Shown: positions 42,698 to 50,806 of the stretch, in pieces
How the letters are laid out: each line of letters begins with the position of its first letter
Numbering within the stretch: position 1 is the first letter of the stretch
Assembly (NCBI RefSeq): GCF_002803845.1
Contig: NZ_CP024985.1
Location: forward strand, 6,893,501 to 6,957,500
Direction: 5' to 3'
Length of the DNA: 64,000 nt
Origin: Streptomyces lavendulae subsp. lavendulae
GTDB taxonomy: Bacteria; Actinomycetota; Actinomycetes; Streptomycetales; Streptomycetaceae
Notes under the pieces: model-generated
The model's database searches: none
Told to the model about the DNA's origin: nothing
The model's input: only the letters and a program-made list of their open reading frames with translations
Position numbers and translations under genes: made by a program

Positions 42698-43993
42698 CTA
42701 GACGGTGTCGGGAAGCGGGGCCGGGGCCTCGTCGGGCCGGTCGCGTGCCGGGTCGGCCGTGTCGTGGTCCGGGCGGCGGGTGCGCTCCGCCCACGCGGCC
42801 ACCGGAGGCCCTGCCGCGCCCAGCGCCGCGAAGAACACGCCGAGCAGCAGCCAGCCCGTGTGCCCCAGTCCCAGGACCACCGTCGTGAGCACCACCGGAG
42901 CCAGGGCCTGCCCCGCGTCGAAGCCGACGCCGAAGAACCCCTGGTACTGGCCCTGGGCGTGGTCGGGGGCCAGGCCGAAGCCGATCGCGAAGCCACCCGA
43001 GGACTCCCATACCTCGCCGAGGCTGTGGACGACGACGGCGAGGACGGCCAGCCCTGGGGCCACCCACACCGGCACGTCTGCGGTCAGCGCCATCAAGGGG
43101 CAGCTGACCAGGAAGAACAGCCCCGCGAGGCGGAACGCCCGGCCACCCTGGCGCGGCGTCTCCACCCGGGAGCCGATCCTGCTCTGGAGCAGTACGCACA
43201 CCCCGCTGTTGACCGCGTAGACCGCCGCCACGGTCCAGCGGGGCGCGTCGGTGTGGGCGGAGAGCCAGATCGGCAGCAGCAGGGAGACGGTCTGGTACTG
43301 CAGGCCCATCGCGCTGTAGAGCGCCACGAAGGACACGAACGGCCGGTCCCGCAGCACGGCCGCGCGATGGTGCTCCTCGGGCCGGGGCAGGGGCCGGTAG
43401 TTCGGGACACCGCCCAGGGCGATCAGGCCCGCGCCGGCGAAGCTGGCGGCATTGGCGAGGATGAGCACGGTGTATGCCGTACGGGTGTCGACCGAGACGG
43501 CGAAGGCGGCACCGAGGGTGCCCAGGACCACGCCGAGGTTGACGAACGTGCGGAGCTTCGCCCTGAAGGCGGCCGGGCGCTCACCACCGGCCCGCGCGAT
43601 GAGGGCGCCGCCCGCGGCGCCGCCCGCCGTTGCCGCCAGCCGGTCCAGGGTGGCGATGAGCGTGAACGTGACCCAGTCGTGGATGAAGACGAACGCCGCC
43701 ATCGTCGCGGCCTGCATCGCGAGGGCCGTCAGCCAGACCGTGCGCGGCCCGTACCGGTCCGCCAGGTTTCCGGCCGGGATCCCGGCCAGCAACCCGACCA
43801 GACCGGCGATCGTGAGGCCGACACCGACCCGCGCGGCGGGCAGGTGCACCACCAGCGTGAAGTAGAGCACCGAAGCGGTGTTGAACAGCCCGTTGCCCAC
43901 CCGGCTGACGAAGCTCGCGAGGATCAGGGCACGCTGCGGACGGTCCGGCGCCGACAAGCCGGATATCCGCCGCCCGGCGCTCTTCATGATCAT
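42698..43993 (-). CDS. MFS transporter
   Basis: 431 residues with about twelve TM segments. NLADRYGPRTVWLTALAMQA is the loop 2-3 motif A; the rest follows an EmrD/TsgA-like bundle. Start at ATG 43993 or 43987 (MKSAGRRISG). Converges on the GntR gene with a 17-bp gap. No adjacent substrate-specific genes: drug or metabolite efflux is only a guess. Confidence 0.85.
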   Translation of the reverse strand: MIMKSAGRRISGLSAPDRPQRALILASFVSRVGNGLFNTASVLYFTLVVHLPAARVGVGLTIAGLVGLLAGIPAGNLADRYGPRTVWLTALAMQAATMAAFVFIHDWVTFTLIATLDRLAATAGGAAGGALIARAGGERPAAFRAKLRTFVNLGVVLGTLGAAFAVSVDTRTAYTVLILANAASFAGAGLIALGGVPNYRPLPRPEEHHRAAVLRDRPFVSFVALYSAMGLQYQTVSLLLPIWLSAHTDAPRWTVAAVYAVNSGVCVLLQSRIGSRVETPRQGGRAFRLAGLFFLVSCPLMALTADVPVWVAPGLAVLAVVVHSLGEVWESSGGFAIGFGLAPDHAQGQYQGFFGVGFDAGQALAPVVLTTVVLGLGHTGWLLLGVFFAALGAAGPPVAAWAERTRRPDHDTADPARDRPDEAPAPLPDTV

Positions 43994-44573
43994 GCCGATC
44001 AGGCTAACAGCGCACCGCCGGGCCACCCTCGGCATGTCCGGTTCACCCCCTGCCAGTTGCCCCCGCCGAGTCGCACCCCCTCCCCCCGAACGGTGACGGG
44101 TCCCCGCCCCCTCGGCCATCGGCCCCCGCGCAGGGAGCCCGCCCACCCCCTCTGGGTGCCGAGCGGGCTACGGCCCCGCACCGACACCGGCGGTGTCCGT
44201 CCGGTTGTCCTGCCTCACGGGCCCGGGACCGGCCCCTCAAGACCGTCGGCCTTCGGCTCACGCGGAGGGGCCCGCCCGCCGCCCCTCCGGGTACCCATCG
44301 GGCTGTGGCCTCCCGCACCGACGCCGAACGTGTCCGTCGCGCTGTCCTGCCCGGCAGGCCCGGGACCGCGGCTCCTCAGGACGGTTGCGTCCGAGCACGC
44401 CACCGGGCCACCGGGCCGCAGGCCAGGCCCAGACGTGTCGTGTGAGCCGCCCCGCACGAGGCGGGGAGTGTCGCGCGGGAACGGGCCGCCCTGCGCAGGC
44501 CTGGGGCCGCCTCGTGCGGGGACGGGCGGGGCAGCTCCCGACCCATCGCCACGGCAGTGGGCGGGCGGGGGAG
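43994..44573. other. 580-bp intergenic region
   Basis: No gene recognised on either strand; the frames that are open read as Pro/Arg/Gly-rich filler. It holds a diverged direct duplication at 44141-44388. The MFS promoter should lie at its left end. Confidence 0.6.
44141..44388. repeat. Diverged direct repeat, two ~110-bp copies
   Basis: Copy 1 about 44141-44252, copy 2 about 44274-44388. Shared blocks in order: GCCC(A/G)CC, CGGGCT, CCCGCACCGAC, GTGTCCGTC, TGTCCTGCC and GGCCCGGGACCG. Similarity is obvious by eye but not exact. Non-coding as far as I can see. Confidence 0.7.
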
Positions 44574-45728
44574 TCAGCGGCGTGCGGTGACCGTCTTCTC
44601 CACCGCGAAGAGCTCCTCCTCCACGTGGTCCAGCGCCAGCCGCAACGCCCCCGTCGCCACCGCCGCTTCGCCGAGCAGCGACAGCGCCACCCGCGGCGGC
44701 CGCAGGCAGTACCGCTCCAGTTCTCGCCGCAGCGGTTCCAGGACCCCGTCCAGCCCGGCCGCCCAGCCGCCGACCACCACCAGCTCCGGATCCATCGCCA
44801 GCACCAGCGCCGCCACGTCGTGCACCAGGCGCTGGATGAACCGCTCCACCGCGGCGACCGCCCGCTCGTCACCCCGCTTGGCCATGGCGAAGACCTCCGC
44901 GACCGCCTGTTCGTCCAGTGGGTGCAGGGGTTCGCCTGTGGTGGACAGCAGCCGCTCCGGGGTGACCTCGCGGCCCAGCAGGTGCAGCGCGCCGATCTCG
45001 CCCGCCGCGCCGCCGAACCCGCGGTGCAGCCTGCCGCCGATCAGCGAGCCCGCACCGGGGCTCAGCCCGGCCATTACGAACACGATGTCGTCCGTGTCCC
45101 GGGCCGCGCCCTTCCAATGCTCGGCGACCGCCGCCGCGTTGGCGTCGTTCTCCACCTGGACCGGGCAGCGGAACGAGCGCCGCAGCCGATCCCCGAGCGG
45201 CAGCCCCGTCCAGCCGGGCAGTGCGGTGCCGAGGCGGACGGTGCCGTCCGCCTCCACGATTCCCGGACTGCCCACGCCGACCGCCCGCAGGGAGTCCCGC
45301 GGTACCCCGGCCCGGCGCAGCAGATCGGCCACCGCCGCCCTGACCCGCTCCAGGCGCTCGTCGGCCGAAGCGGTCTCGGCGACCTCCTTGGTTCCGGCGC
45401 CGATCACCCGGCCGTCGAGCCCGGACAGCAGCACCGCGATCCGGTGCGAGCCGATCTCTATGCCCAGCAGGTGCCCGGCCTCTGCACGGAAGCGGAACCT
45501 CCTCGCGGGCCGTCCCTGGCGGCGTGCGCCTTCCTGGGCCTCGGCCTCGACGACGAGCCCGGTGCCCATCAGGCCCTCCACGACCCCCTCGACCGTCGGC
45601 CGGGAGAGCCCGGTGACCCGGGTGAGGTCGGTGAGGGTCGGCGAACGGGCCGCGCGCAGTGCCCGGAGCACCACGGCCGAATTGATCCGCCGGAGCAGAG
45701 AGGGATCCCCGCCGGTCAGCTGCCCCAA
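44574..45728 (-). CDS. ROK-family transcriptional regulator
   Basis: 384 residues. N-terminal HTH (NSAVVLRALRAARSPTLTDL, TRVTGLSRPTVEG) plus ROK sugar-kinase-like domain (LGIEIGSHRIAVLL, VENDANAAAVAEHW, GFGGAAGEIGALHL). The Cys cluster (CxCGxxGCxE) of ROK proteins that binds zinc is not visible, so zinc structure may be lost. The TTG start at 45728 is supported by GGGAGG, 7 nt upstream. Probably represses a sugar-utilisation locus elsewhere. Confidence 0.85.
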   Translation of the reverse strand: MGQLTGGDPSLLRRINSAVVLRALRAARSPTLTDLTRVTGLSRPTVEGVVEGLMGTGLVVEAEAQEGARRQGRPARRFRFRAEAGHLLGIEIGSHRIAVLLSGLDGRVIGAGTKEVAETASADERLERVRAAVADLLRRAGVPRDSLRAVGVGSPGIVEADGTVRLGTALPGWTGLPLGDRLRRSFRCPVQVENDANAAAVAEHWKGAARDTDDIVFVMAGLSPGAGSLIGGRLHRGFGGAAGEIGALHLLGREVTPERLLSTTGEPLHPLDEQAVAEVFAMAKRGDERAVAAVERFIQRLVHDVAALVLAMDPELVVVGGWAAGLDGVLEPLRRELERYCLRPPRVALSLLGEAAVATGALRLALDHVEEELFAVEKTVTARR

Positions 45729-45828
45729 CGTGTGTCCTCCCAGCTAGCGGCCCTGTCAGCCGGATCGTACTGCGCCCCCGGCGCAGCTGCGAGGACCAGT
45801 CCCCCCATCAGCCGGATCCTCCCTCTCC

Positions 45829-46479
45829 TCAGGCCGGGGAGACGAACCCCGACTCGTACGCGGTGATCACCGCCTGGGTGCGGTCACGCGCCCCCAGCTT
45901 GCCCAGAATCGCGCTGACGTGTGACTTCACCGTCTCGGGGCCGACGATCAGTTCCCCCGCGATCTCCACATTGGTCAGGCCGCGTGCCATCAGCCTCAAC
46001 ACCGCCTCCTCACGGTCGGTGAGCGCGGCCCGCTTGAGCACCGCGCGGGCCTGCTGGTTGCCGTACTCCGCGGCCAGGGCACGGACGGCCGAGGGGAAGA
46101 GCAGGGTCTCTCCCTCCGCCACCAGCCGCACCGCGTGGACGATCTCCGAGGGCCGGGCCCGCTTGAGCAGGAAACCGTCCGCTCCGGCGCGCAGCGCCTG
46201 GTACACGTACTCGTCGTTCTCGAAGGTGGTGACCACGAGGATCTTCGGCGGTGAGTCCACCGACCGCAGGACCGCCCGGGTGGCTTCGATCCCGTCGAGC
46301 AGGGGCATCCGCACGTCCATCGCCACCACGTCCGGCCGCAGTTGGCGGACCAGTGGGATGACGGAGGCCCCGTCCGCGGCCTCGCCCACCACCTCGATGT
46401 CGGGCTGGGCGTCCAGGACGGCGCGCAGACCCGCGCGCACCAGGGGTTCGTCGTCGACGAGCAGTACGGTGACCGGCAT
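45829..46479 (-). CDS. NarL-type response regulator
   Basis: 216 residues. Receiver domain with phospho-acceptor VVAMDVRMPLLDG (Asp near residue 54) and Lys of VFVKRAR-like LLKRARPSE; C-terminal LuxR HTH (LTDREEAVLRLMARGLTNVE and GPETVKSHVSAILGKLGARD). ATG 46479 is 4 bp after the kinase stop, so both are one operon. Likely binds the palindrome at 47686-47719 and regulates the divergent ABC operon, as inference. Confidence 0.9.
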   Translation of the reverse strand: MPVTVLLVDDEPLVRAGLRAVLDAQPDIEVVGEAADGASVIPLVRQLRPDVVAMDVRMPLLDGIEATRAVLRSVDSPPKILVVTTFENDEYVYQALRAGADGFLLKRARPSEIVHAVRLVAEGETLLFPSAVRALAAEYGNQQARAVLKRAALTDREEAVLRLMARGLTNVEIAGELIVGPETVKSHVSAILGKLGARDRTQAVITAYESGFVSPA

Positions 46480-46483
46480 CGGG

Positions 46484-47659
46484 TCAGCGTATTCGCTCCA
46501 GCGGAAGCCGGGCGCGCACTCTCCAACCGCCCTTGTGGGGACCGGTTTCGGCCTCTCCGCCGAGCAGTGCGGCCCGCTCTCGCATTCCGCGCAGCCCGCT
46601 CCCGCTCCCGGGCGTGACCCTCGGGCGTTCCGGCAGCGCGTTCGTGACCTCCAGCTCCAGCCGGTCCGCGGCCATCTCCACCCGGACCCGGACGGGAACG
46701 GGACCGCAGTGCCGCAGCACATTGGTGAGCGCTTCCTGCAGGATCCGGTACCCCTCACGGGTGACGGGGCCGGGCAACTTCTCCAGGGGGCCGGTCAGTC
46801 GGGCGTCCACCGCCGCTCCCGAGGCCCGGGCGGACTCCAGCAGCCGGTCCGCCTCGGCCAGCGTCGGCCGCTGCGAGGGCGGCTGCCCGGACTCGCGCAG
46901 GACCGTCAGTACCCGCTCCAGGTCCTCCAAGGCGGCCCGGGCCGTCTCCTCGATCGCGACGAGGGCGCGGTCGGTGAACTCCGGGTCGCCCGCCGCGCGG
47001 GCCGCGCCGGCCTGGACCACCGCCACCGTCAGGGCGTGCCCGATGGAGTCGTGCAGCTCGCGCGCGATGCGGGTCCGCTCCAGCAACTGTTCCGTGCGCG
47101 CTTCCAGTGCCGTCAGCCGCTCGGCCGCGGACGGCCCCAGCAGTCGCTTCGCGATCGCGGTGATCAGCTCGCCGAGCAGGACGACCACCACGATCAGCAC
47201 GACCAGTGGCAACGGCGCGAGAAGGGCCGCGGCCCAGCGGGCCGGGGTGAACGGCACGGCCGGGTCGTCGTCGAGCGGGTGCCCGAGAGCGGTCGCGACG
47301 AGTTCGGCGGTCATGACCGGCAGCCATACGGTGGCGAACATGGCCGCACTGGAGACGACCAGCCGTATCTCCAGCCAGAGCACGGTCCGCCAGCGGTCCG
47401 CCCAACGGGCGGCGGGGGCGGCGGCGATGCCGCTCTCCTCGGTCTCGCGCTCCTGCGGGGTCAGCAGGAAACGCGCCTGGAGCCCTTCCGCCAGCCGTAC
47501 CCACGGAACGAACCCGAACGGTATGACGATCAGCAGGGGCATCCAAGGCCACCGCGGGTTGATGAACATCCACACGGCGAGGAGCAGGAGCGGTACGCAC
47601 AGGTGCAGCCAGCGCGTGTACGTGACGGACCTGAACGGGGAGTGGACGAGTCGGGACAT
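46484..47659 (-). CDS. Sensor histidine kinase (HisKA_3, NarX/DesK-like)
   Basis: 391 residues. Several hydrophobic segments in the N-terminal half (about 15-60, 100-120, 150-175), no large extracellular domain, so an intramembrane-sensing type. DHp helix RIARELHDSIGHALTVAVVQ with phospho-His near residue 205, and HATPase signature ALTNVLRHCG plus GSGSGLRGMRERAALLGG. Start ATG 47659. Stimulus probably membrane stress or an envelope-active drug because of the divergent ABC transporter. Confidence 0.9.
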   Translation of the reverse strand: MSRLVHSPFRSVTYTRWLHLCVPLLLLAVWMFINPRWPWMPLLIVIPFGFVPWVRLAEGLQARFLLTPQERETEESGIAAAPAARWADRWRTVLWLEIRLVVSSAAMFATVWLPVMTAELVATALGHPLDDDPAVPFTPARWAAALLAPLPLVVLIVVVVLLGELITAIAKRLLGPSAAERLTALEARTEQLLERTRIARELHDSIGHALTVAVVQAGAARAAGDPEFTDRALVAIEETARAALEDLERVLTVLRESGQPPSQRPTLAEADRLLESARASGAAVDARLTGPLEKLPGPVTREGYRILQEALTNVLRHCGPVPVRVRVEMAADRLELEVTNALPERPRVTPGSGSGLRGMRERAALLGGEAETGPHKGGWRVRARLPLERIR

Positions 47660-47685
47660 GCGTTCATCCTGGCAGGGGGTGCGGC

Positions 47686-47719
47686 GGTGGCGTCTCCCCC
47701 ACGTGGGGGAGACGCCACC
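47686..47719. promoter_or_regulatory. 34-bp perfect palindrome between two-component and ABC operons
   Basis: 17-bp arms, no loop, centre ACGT (47701-47704). Related 9-base half-site CATGGGGGA recurs directly at ~47724. Divergent operons start 27 bp (kinase) and 49 bp (ABC) away from its edges. A response-regulator operator is the simple reading; a cruciform/terminator role is possible. Confidence 0.6.
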
Positions 47720-47767
47720 CTCGCATGGGGGAGGGAAGGGGAGAGGCCCGACGGCGACGCTGGGGGC

Positions 47768-48682
47768 ATGAACCGAATCGAGATCCGCGAACTCACCAAG
47801 GACCATGGCACCCAGCGGGTCGTGGACCACCTCACCTTCGACGTCCTGCCCGGCAGGGTCACCGGATTCCTGGGGCCCAACGGCGCCGGCAAGTCCACCA
47901 CCCTGCGGCTGCTGTTGGGCCTGGACCGGCCGACCGCCGGCGCCGCCACCATCGGCGGGAACCGCTTCACCGACCTCGACCGCCCCCTGCACCGGGTGGG
48001 GGCCCTCCTCGACCCGCAGGCGGCCCCCGCGGGCCGCCGGGCCCGCGACCACCTCCTCGCGCTCGCCGTCAGCAACGGCATCCCACCCGCCCGGGTCGAC
48101 AGGGTCCTGGAGCAGGCCGGTATCGCCTCCGTCGCGCGCCGCCGCATCGGGACCTTCTCACTGGGCATGCGCCAGCGCCTGGGCATAGCCGCCGCCCTGC
48201 TGGGCGATCCCGGAGTGCTGCTGCTGGACGAGCCGACCAACGGCCTCGACCCGGAGGGCATCATCTGGATCCGAGAGCTGATGCGGGGCCTCGCGGCCGA
48301 GGGGCGCACCGTCTTCGTCTCCAGCCACCTGATGGCCGAGTCCGCGGCGTTCGTCGACCACCTCGTGGTGCTGGGGCGGGGCAGGCTCCTCGCCGACACC
48401 TCGATGGAGGAGTTCATCAGCGCCCGCAGCGCCCGGAGGGTGCGGCTGCGCACCTCGGAGCCGGATCGGATGGGGGCGGCCCTGGCCCGGGAGGGCTTCG
48501 AGCTGGTCGCCGCCGATGAGGGGCACTGGACCATCGAGGGCATACGGGCCGAACGGATCGGCGCCCTAGCCGCCCGTGAGGGCATTCCCGTCCTGGAGCT
48601 GGCCGACGAGCGGGCCTCCCTGGAGCAGGCCTATCTCGATCTCACCGCCGAACGCGCGCAGTTCTCCGCGACCACCGCCTGA
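47768..48682 (+). CDS. ABC transporter ATP-binding protein
   Basis: 304 residues. Walker A GPNGAGKST (about residue 38), Q-loop region LLDPQAAPAG, signature FSLGMRQRLGIAAALLG, Walker B VLLLDEPTNGLDPEG, D-loop, His switch SSHLM. C-terminal ~80 residues as in DrrA/NatA-like (drug, peptide or lantibiotic) exporters. ATG 47768. Cotranscribed with the ABC-2 permease 21 bp downstream. Confidence 0.9.
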   Translation: MNRIEIRELTKDHGTQRVVDHLTFDVLPGRVTGFLGPNGAGKSTTLRLLLGLDRPTAGAATIGGNRFTDLDRPLHRVGALLDPQAAPAGRRARDHLLALAVSNGIPPARVDRVLEQAGIASVARRRIGTFSLGMRQRLGIAAALLGDPGVLLLDEPTNGLDPEGIIWIRELMRGLAAEGRTVFVSSHLMAESAAFVDHLVVLGRGRLLADTSMEEFISARSARRVRLRTSEPDRMGAALAREGFELVAADEGHWTIEGIRAERIGALAAREGIPVLELADERASLEQAYLDLTAERAQFSATTA

Positions 48683-48703
48683 ATCCCGAGGGGAGCCACC
48701 GTC

Positions 48704-49456
48704 ATGAGCGCCGCAGCCCTGCCCACCGTCTCCGTCCTGCACTCGGAGTGGATCAAGATACGTTCGAGCCGTTCGATACTCGCATCGCTCCTGGCCGTCT
48801 TCGCCACCACGGCCGGCATCACCGTCCTCACCGCCGCCGCCATCGGTACGTCGCAACCGGGAGCACTGGGAGAGGACCGGCTGTTCGGGGCGTTCTTCGG
48901 CATCAACTTCGGGCAGATCGCGGCCGTCGCCTTCGGTGCCACGGCCTTCGCCGGTGAATTCCGCAACGGAGCGCTGCGCGTGTCGCTCACCGCCGTGCCC
49001 AACCGGACCCGGCTGTACCTGTCGAAGGCCGCCGCGGTGGCCGGACTGGCCTTCGTGGTCGGTCAGATCACCGGTCTGGTCACCTTCGTCGCGGGGCAGG
49101 CCCTGATGGGGGAGTACGCCCTCTCCCTGGGGGACCCGGGCACCGTGCGGGCCGTGTTCGGCAGCGGTGCGTACCTCACGTTGATCGCCCTGCTGTCGGC
49201 CGGTCTGACGGCTCTGGTGCGCAGTGGCACGCTGGTGATGAGCCTGCTCATACCCTTCCTGCTGATCGTGCCCTTCGTGGTCGGCCAGGTCGCCGATGGT
49301 GCGGGCCGGTTCATGCCGGACCGGGCCGGCCAGGCGGTGATGCGGCTGGAGGTGCAAGGGACGCTCGGTCCGTGGAGCGGGCTCGCGGTGACGGCGCTGT
49401 GGGCCCTCGTATCCCTGGCCGCGGGGTGGCTGGCCGTGCGGCGGCGCGACGCGTGA
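48704..49456 (+). CDS. ABC-2 type transporter permease
   Basis: 250 residues with six TM segments (about 25-50, 60-80, 105-130, 145-170, 180-200, 220-240). The SEWIKIRSSRS start and ATAFAGEFRNGALRVSLTAV loop are typical ABC-2 permease features. ATG 48704 has GGGGAG 8 bp ahead. Together with the ATPase it probably exports a membrane-active compound or remodels the envelope under control of the two-component system. Confidence 0.9.
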   Translation: MSAAALPTVSVLHSEWIKIRSSRSILASLLAVFATTAGITVLTAAAIGTSQPGALGEDRLFGAFFGINFGQIAAVAFGATAFAGEFRNGALRVSLTAVPNRTRLYLSKAAAVAGLAFVVGQITGLVTFVAGQALMGEYALSLGDPGTVRAVFGSGAYLTLIALLSAGLTALVRSGTLVMSLLIPFLLIVPFVVGQVADGAGRFMPDRAGQAVMRLEVQGTLGPWSGLAVTALWALVSLAAGWLAVRRRDA

Positions 49457-49467
49457 CGCCGGACCAA

Positions 49468-49490
49468 TTGTCAGTGGTCCCCGGAATACT
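49468..49490 (+). promoter_or_regulatory. PafBC-like promoter, imperfect -10
   Basis: TTGTCAGTG at 49468-49476 is a perfect upstream element, followed after 8 bases by AATACT (49485-49490), which differs from TAnnnT at the first base. The ATG at 49497 lies where the start site would be, so a leaderless transcript is expected. Confidence 0.5.
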
Positions 49491-49496
49491 GACGGT

Positions 49497-49934
49497 ATGA
49501 CCACGGCACAGCATCTCGACCTGATCGACCGGCTGCGGGCCCAGAGCTTCGTGGACATTCCGGTGCGCCTCGGCCGGCACAGCAGCGGCCCGGGTTACCA
49601 CCTGGTCCGTCTGGCGGAGACCGGGGATTTCTGGGAGGACGACGGTTCCGGCCGCCGGGAGGCCGCCGATCAGATCAGCGCCGAGTACACGGCTCTCACC
49701 CAGGCCCTGACGGAGCGCTGGGGGACGCCTCTGGTCTTCACGCTGCGCTCGCCGGCCGCCCTGGTTGCCGAGGGGGAGGAGGTTCCGCAGCCCTGGGAGG
49801 AGCTGACGCACAGCACCGACCACGTGCACGTCTGGCGGGCGGAGGACCGGTGGCTGGTGGCCTGTGTGACGCAGTGGGGAGAGGAGGACCCCTACACGCT
49901 GATGGCGGGGATCACGGTGACGGACCCGCCCTAG
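49497..49934 (+). CDS. Hypothetical protein (145 aa), possibly DNA-damage induced
   Basis: No family recognised. Mixed alpha/beta composition, acidic (LDLIDRLRAQSFVDIPVR, then EYTALTQALTERWGTPLVFT and HVWRAEDRWLVACVTQWG). No signal or membrane segment. The gene ends with a TAG that is part of the CTAG duplicated by the IS element, so the IS inserted exactly at its stop without truncating it. A PafBC-type element upstream hints at a damage-response role. Confidence 0.75.
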   Translation: MTTAQHLDLIDRLRAQSFVDIPVRLGRHSSGPGYHLVRLAETGDFWEDDGSGRREAADQISAEYTALTQALTERWGTPLVFTLRSPAALVAEGEEVPQPWEELTHSTDHVHVWRAEDRWLVACVTQWGEEDPYTLMAGITVTDPP

Positions 49935-49976
49935 GGTCTGTCGTCAAAGTGATCTTGCGTTGTGGATCATGGTCGG

Positions 49977-50360
49977 GTGATACGTCGCCATGAACTGTCG
50001 GACGCTGAGTGGGAACTCGTGCAGCCGTTGCTGCCGCAGCCTGCGCTGGGGCGGCCGCGGCTGGACGACCGGACGGTCCTGAACGGGATCGTGTGGAAGT
50101 TCCGGACCGGGGTCGCCTGGCGGGACGTGCCCGACCGGTACGGGTCGTGGGCCAGCCTCCACACCCGTTTCCGCCGGTGGGCGGCGGACGGAACATTCGA
50201 GCGGATGCTCCAGGCCGCGCAGGCGCAAGCGGACGCGGCAGGCGACATCGAGTGGCTGGTGTCGGTGGACTCCACCGTTGTCCGTGCCCACCAGCACGCG
50301 TCCGGGGCCCGAAAAGGGGGCTCCGCAGCCCGGCCCTCGGCCGGTCCCGCGGCGGGCTGA
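49977..50360 (+). CDS. IS5-family transposase, 5' frame (orfA)
   Basis: 128 residues of a DDE transposase (MIRRHELSDAEWELVQPLLP, DRYGSWASLHTRFRRWAADG), first catalytic Asp in SVDSTVVRAHQ. The GTG at 49962 is an alternative start in frame. The frame ends at 50360 shortly after the AAAAGGGGG run (50313-50321). A -1 shift there joins the frame to the second part, the normal way IS427-group elements make full-length transposase. Confidence 0.8.
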   Translation: MIRRHELSDAEWELVQPLLPQPALGRPRLDDRTVLNGIVWKFRTGVAWRDVPDRYGSWASLHTRFRRWAADGTFERMLQAAQAQADAAGDIEWLVSVDSTVVRAHQHASGARKGGSAARPSAGPAAG

Positions 50361-50734
50361 CCAGCAAGATTCACCTGGCCTGCGACGGGACGGGCCGACC
50401 CCTCGCGTTCGTCCTGACCGGCGGGAACATCAACGACTGTACCCAGTTCACCGCCGTGATGGACGCGATACGGGTGCCCCGGATCGGGCCGGGCAGACCG
50501 CGCATCAGGCCCGACCACGTCATAGGCGACAAGGGCTACAGCTCGAAGGCCATCCGTTCTTGGCTGCGACGCCGCGGCATCACGCCCACGATCCCGGAAC
50601 GATCCGACCAGGTCCGCAACCGAACCCGGCGCAACCGCCTCAAGCAATGGCGCGGCATCGCGACCAGGTACGACAAGACCGCCCAGTCCTACCAAGCAGC
50701 CGTCACCCTCGCGTCGCTCCTGATGTGGGCGTGA
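50322..50734 (+). CDS. IS5-family transposase, 3' frame (orfB)
   Basis: Continues the transposase after the -1 shift: ALGRSRGGLTSKIHLACDG, second catalytic Asp in IGDKGYSSKAI and catalytic Glu in TIPERSDQVRNR. Ends at TGA 50732-50734. It has no plausible independent start, so it should be expressed only as an orfAB fusion. The left boundary given is the shift site, not a start codon. Confidence 0.75.
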
Positions 50735-50806
50735 CACTTTGACGACAACTCCTAGGGCCGCGAAATGTGTTGTCGCCCGCCGGTGCGGTGGTCCTACTGT
50801 GGCGCG

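Larger units (their letters stand above)
49935..50751. mobile_element. IS5-family (IS427-like) insertion sequence, 817 bp
   Basis: Ends GGTCTGTCGTCAAAGTG and the reverse complement of the right end GAGTTGTCGTCAAAGTG form 17-bp terminal inverted repeats (14/17 identical, 13-bp perfect core). CTAG occurs immediately outside both ends (49931-49934 and 50752-50755), a 4-bp target duplication. One transposase gene in two overlapping frames. Low divergence between the ends suggests a fairly recent, possibly active copy. Confidence 0.85.

Noticed and set aside
44000..44590. Pro/Gly/Arg-rich frames in the 580-bp gap read as a gene
   Set aside because: Both strands open by GC bias, no start with RBS, and the repeat copies are out of step with any frame.
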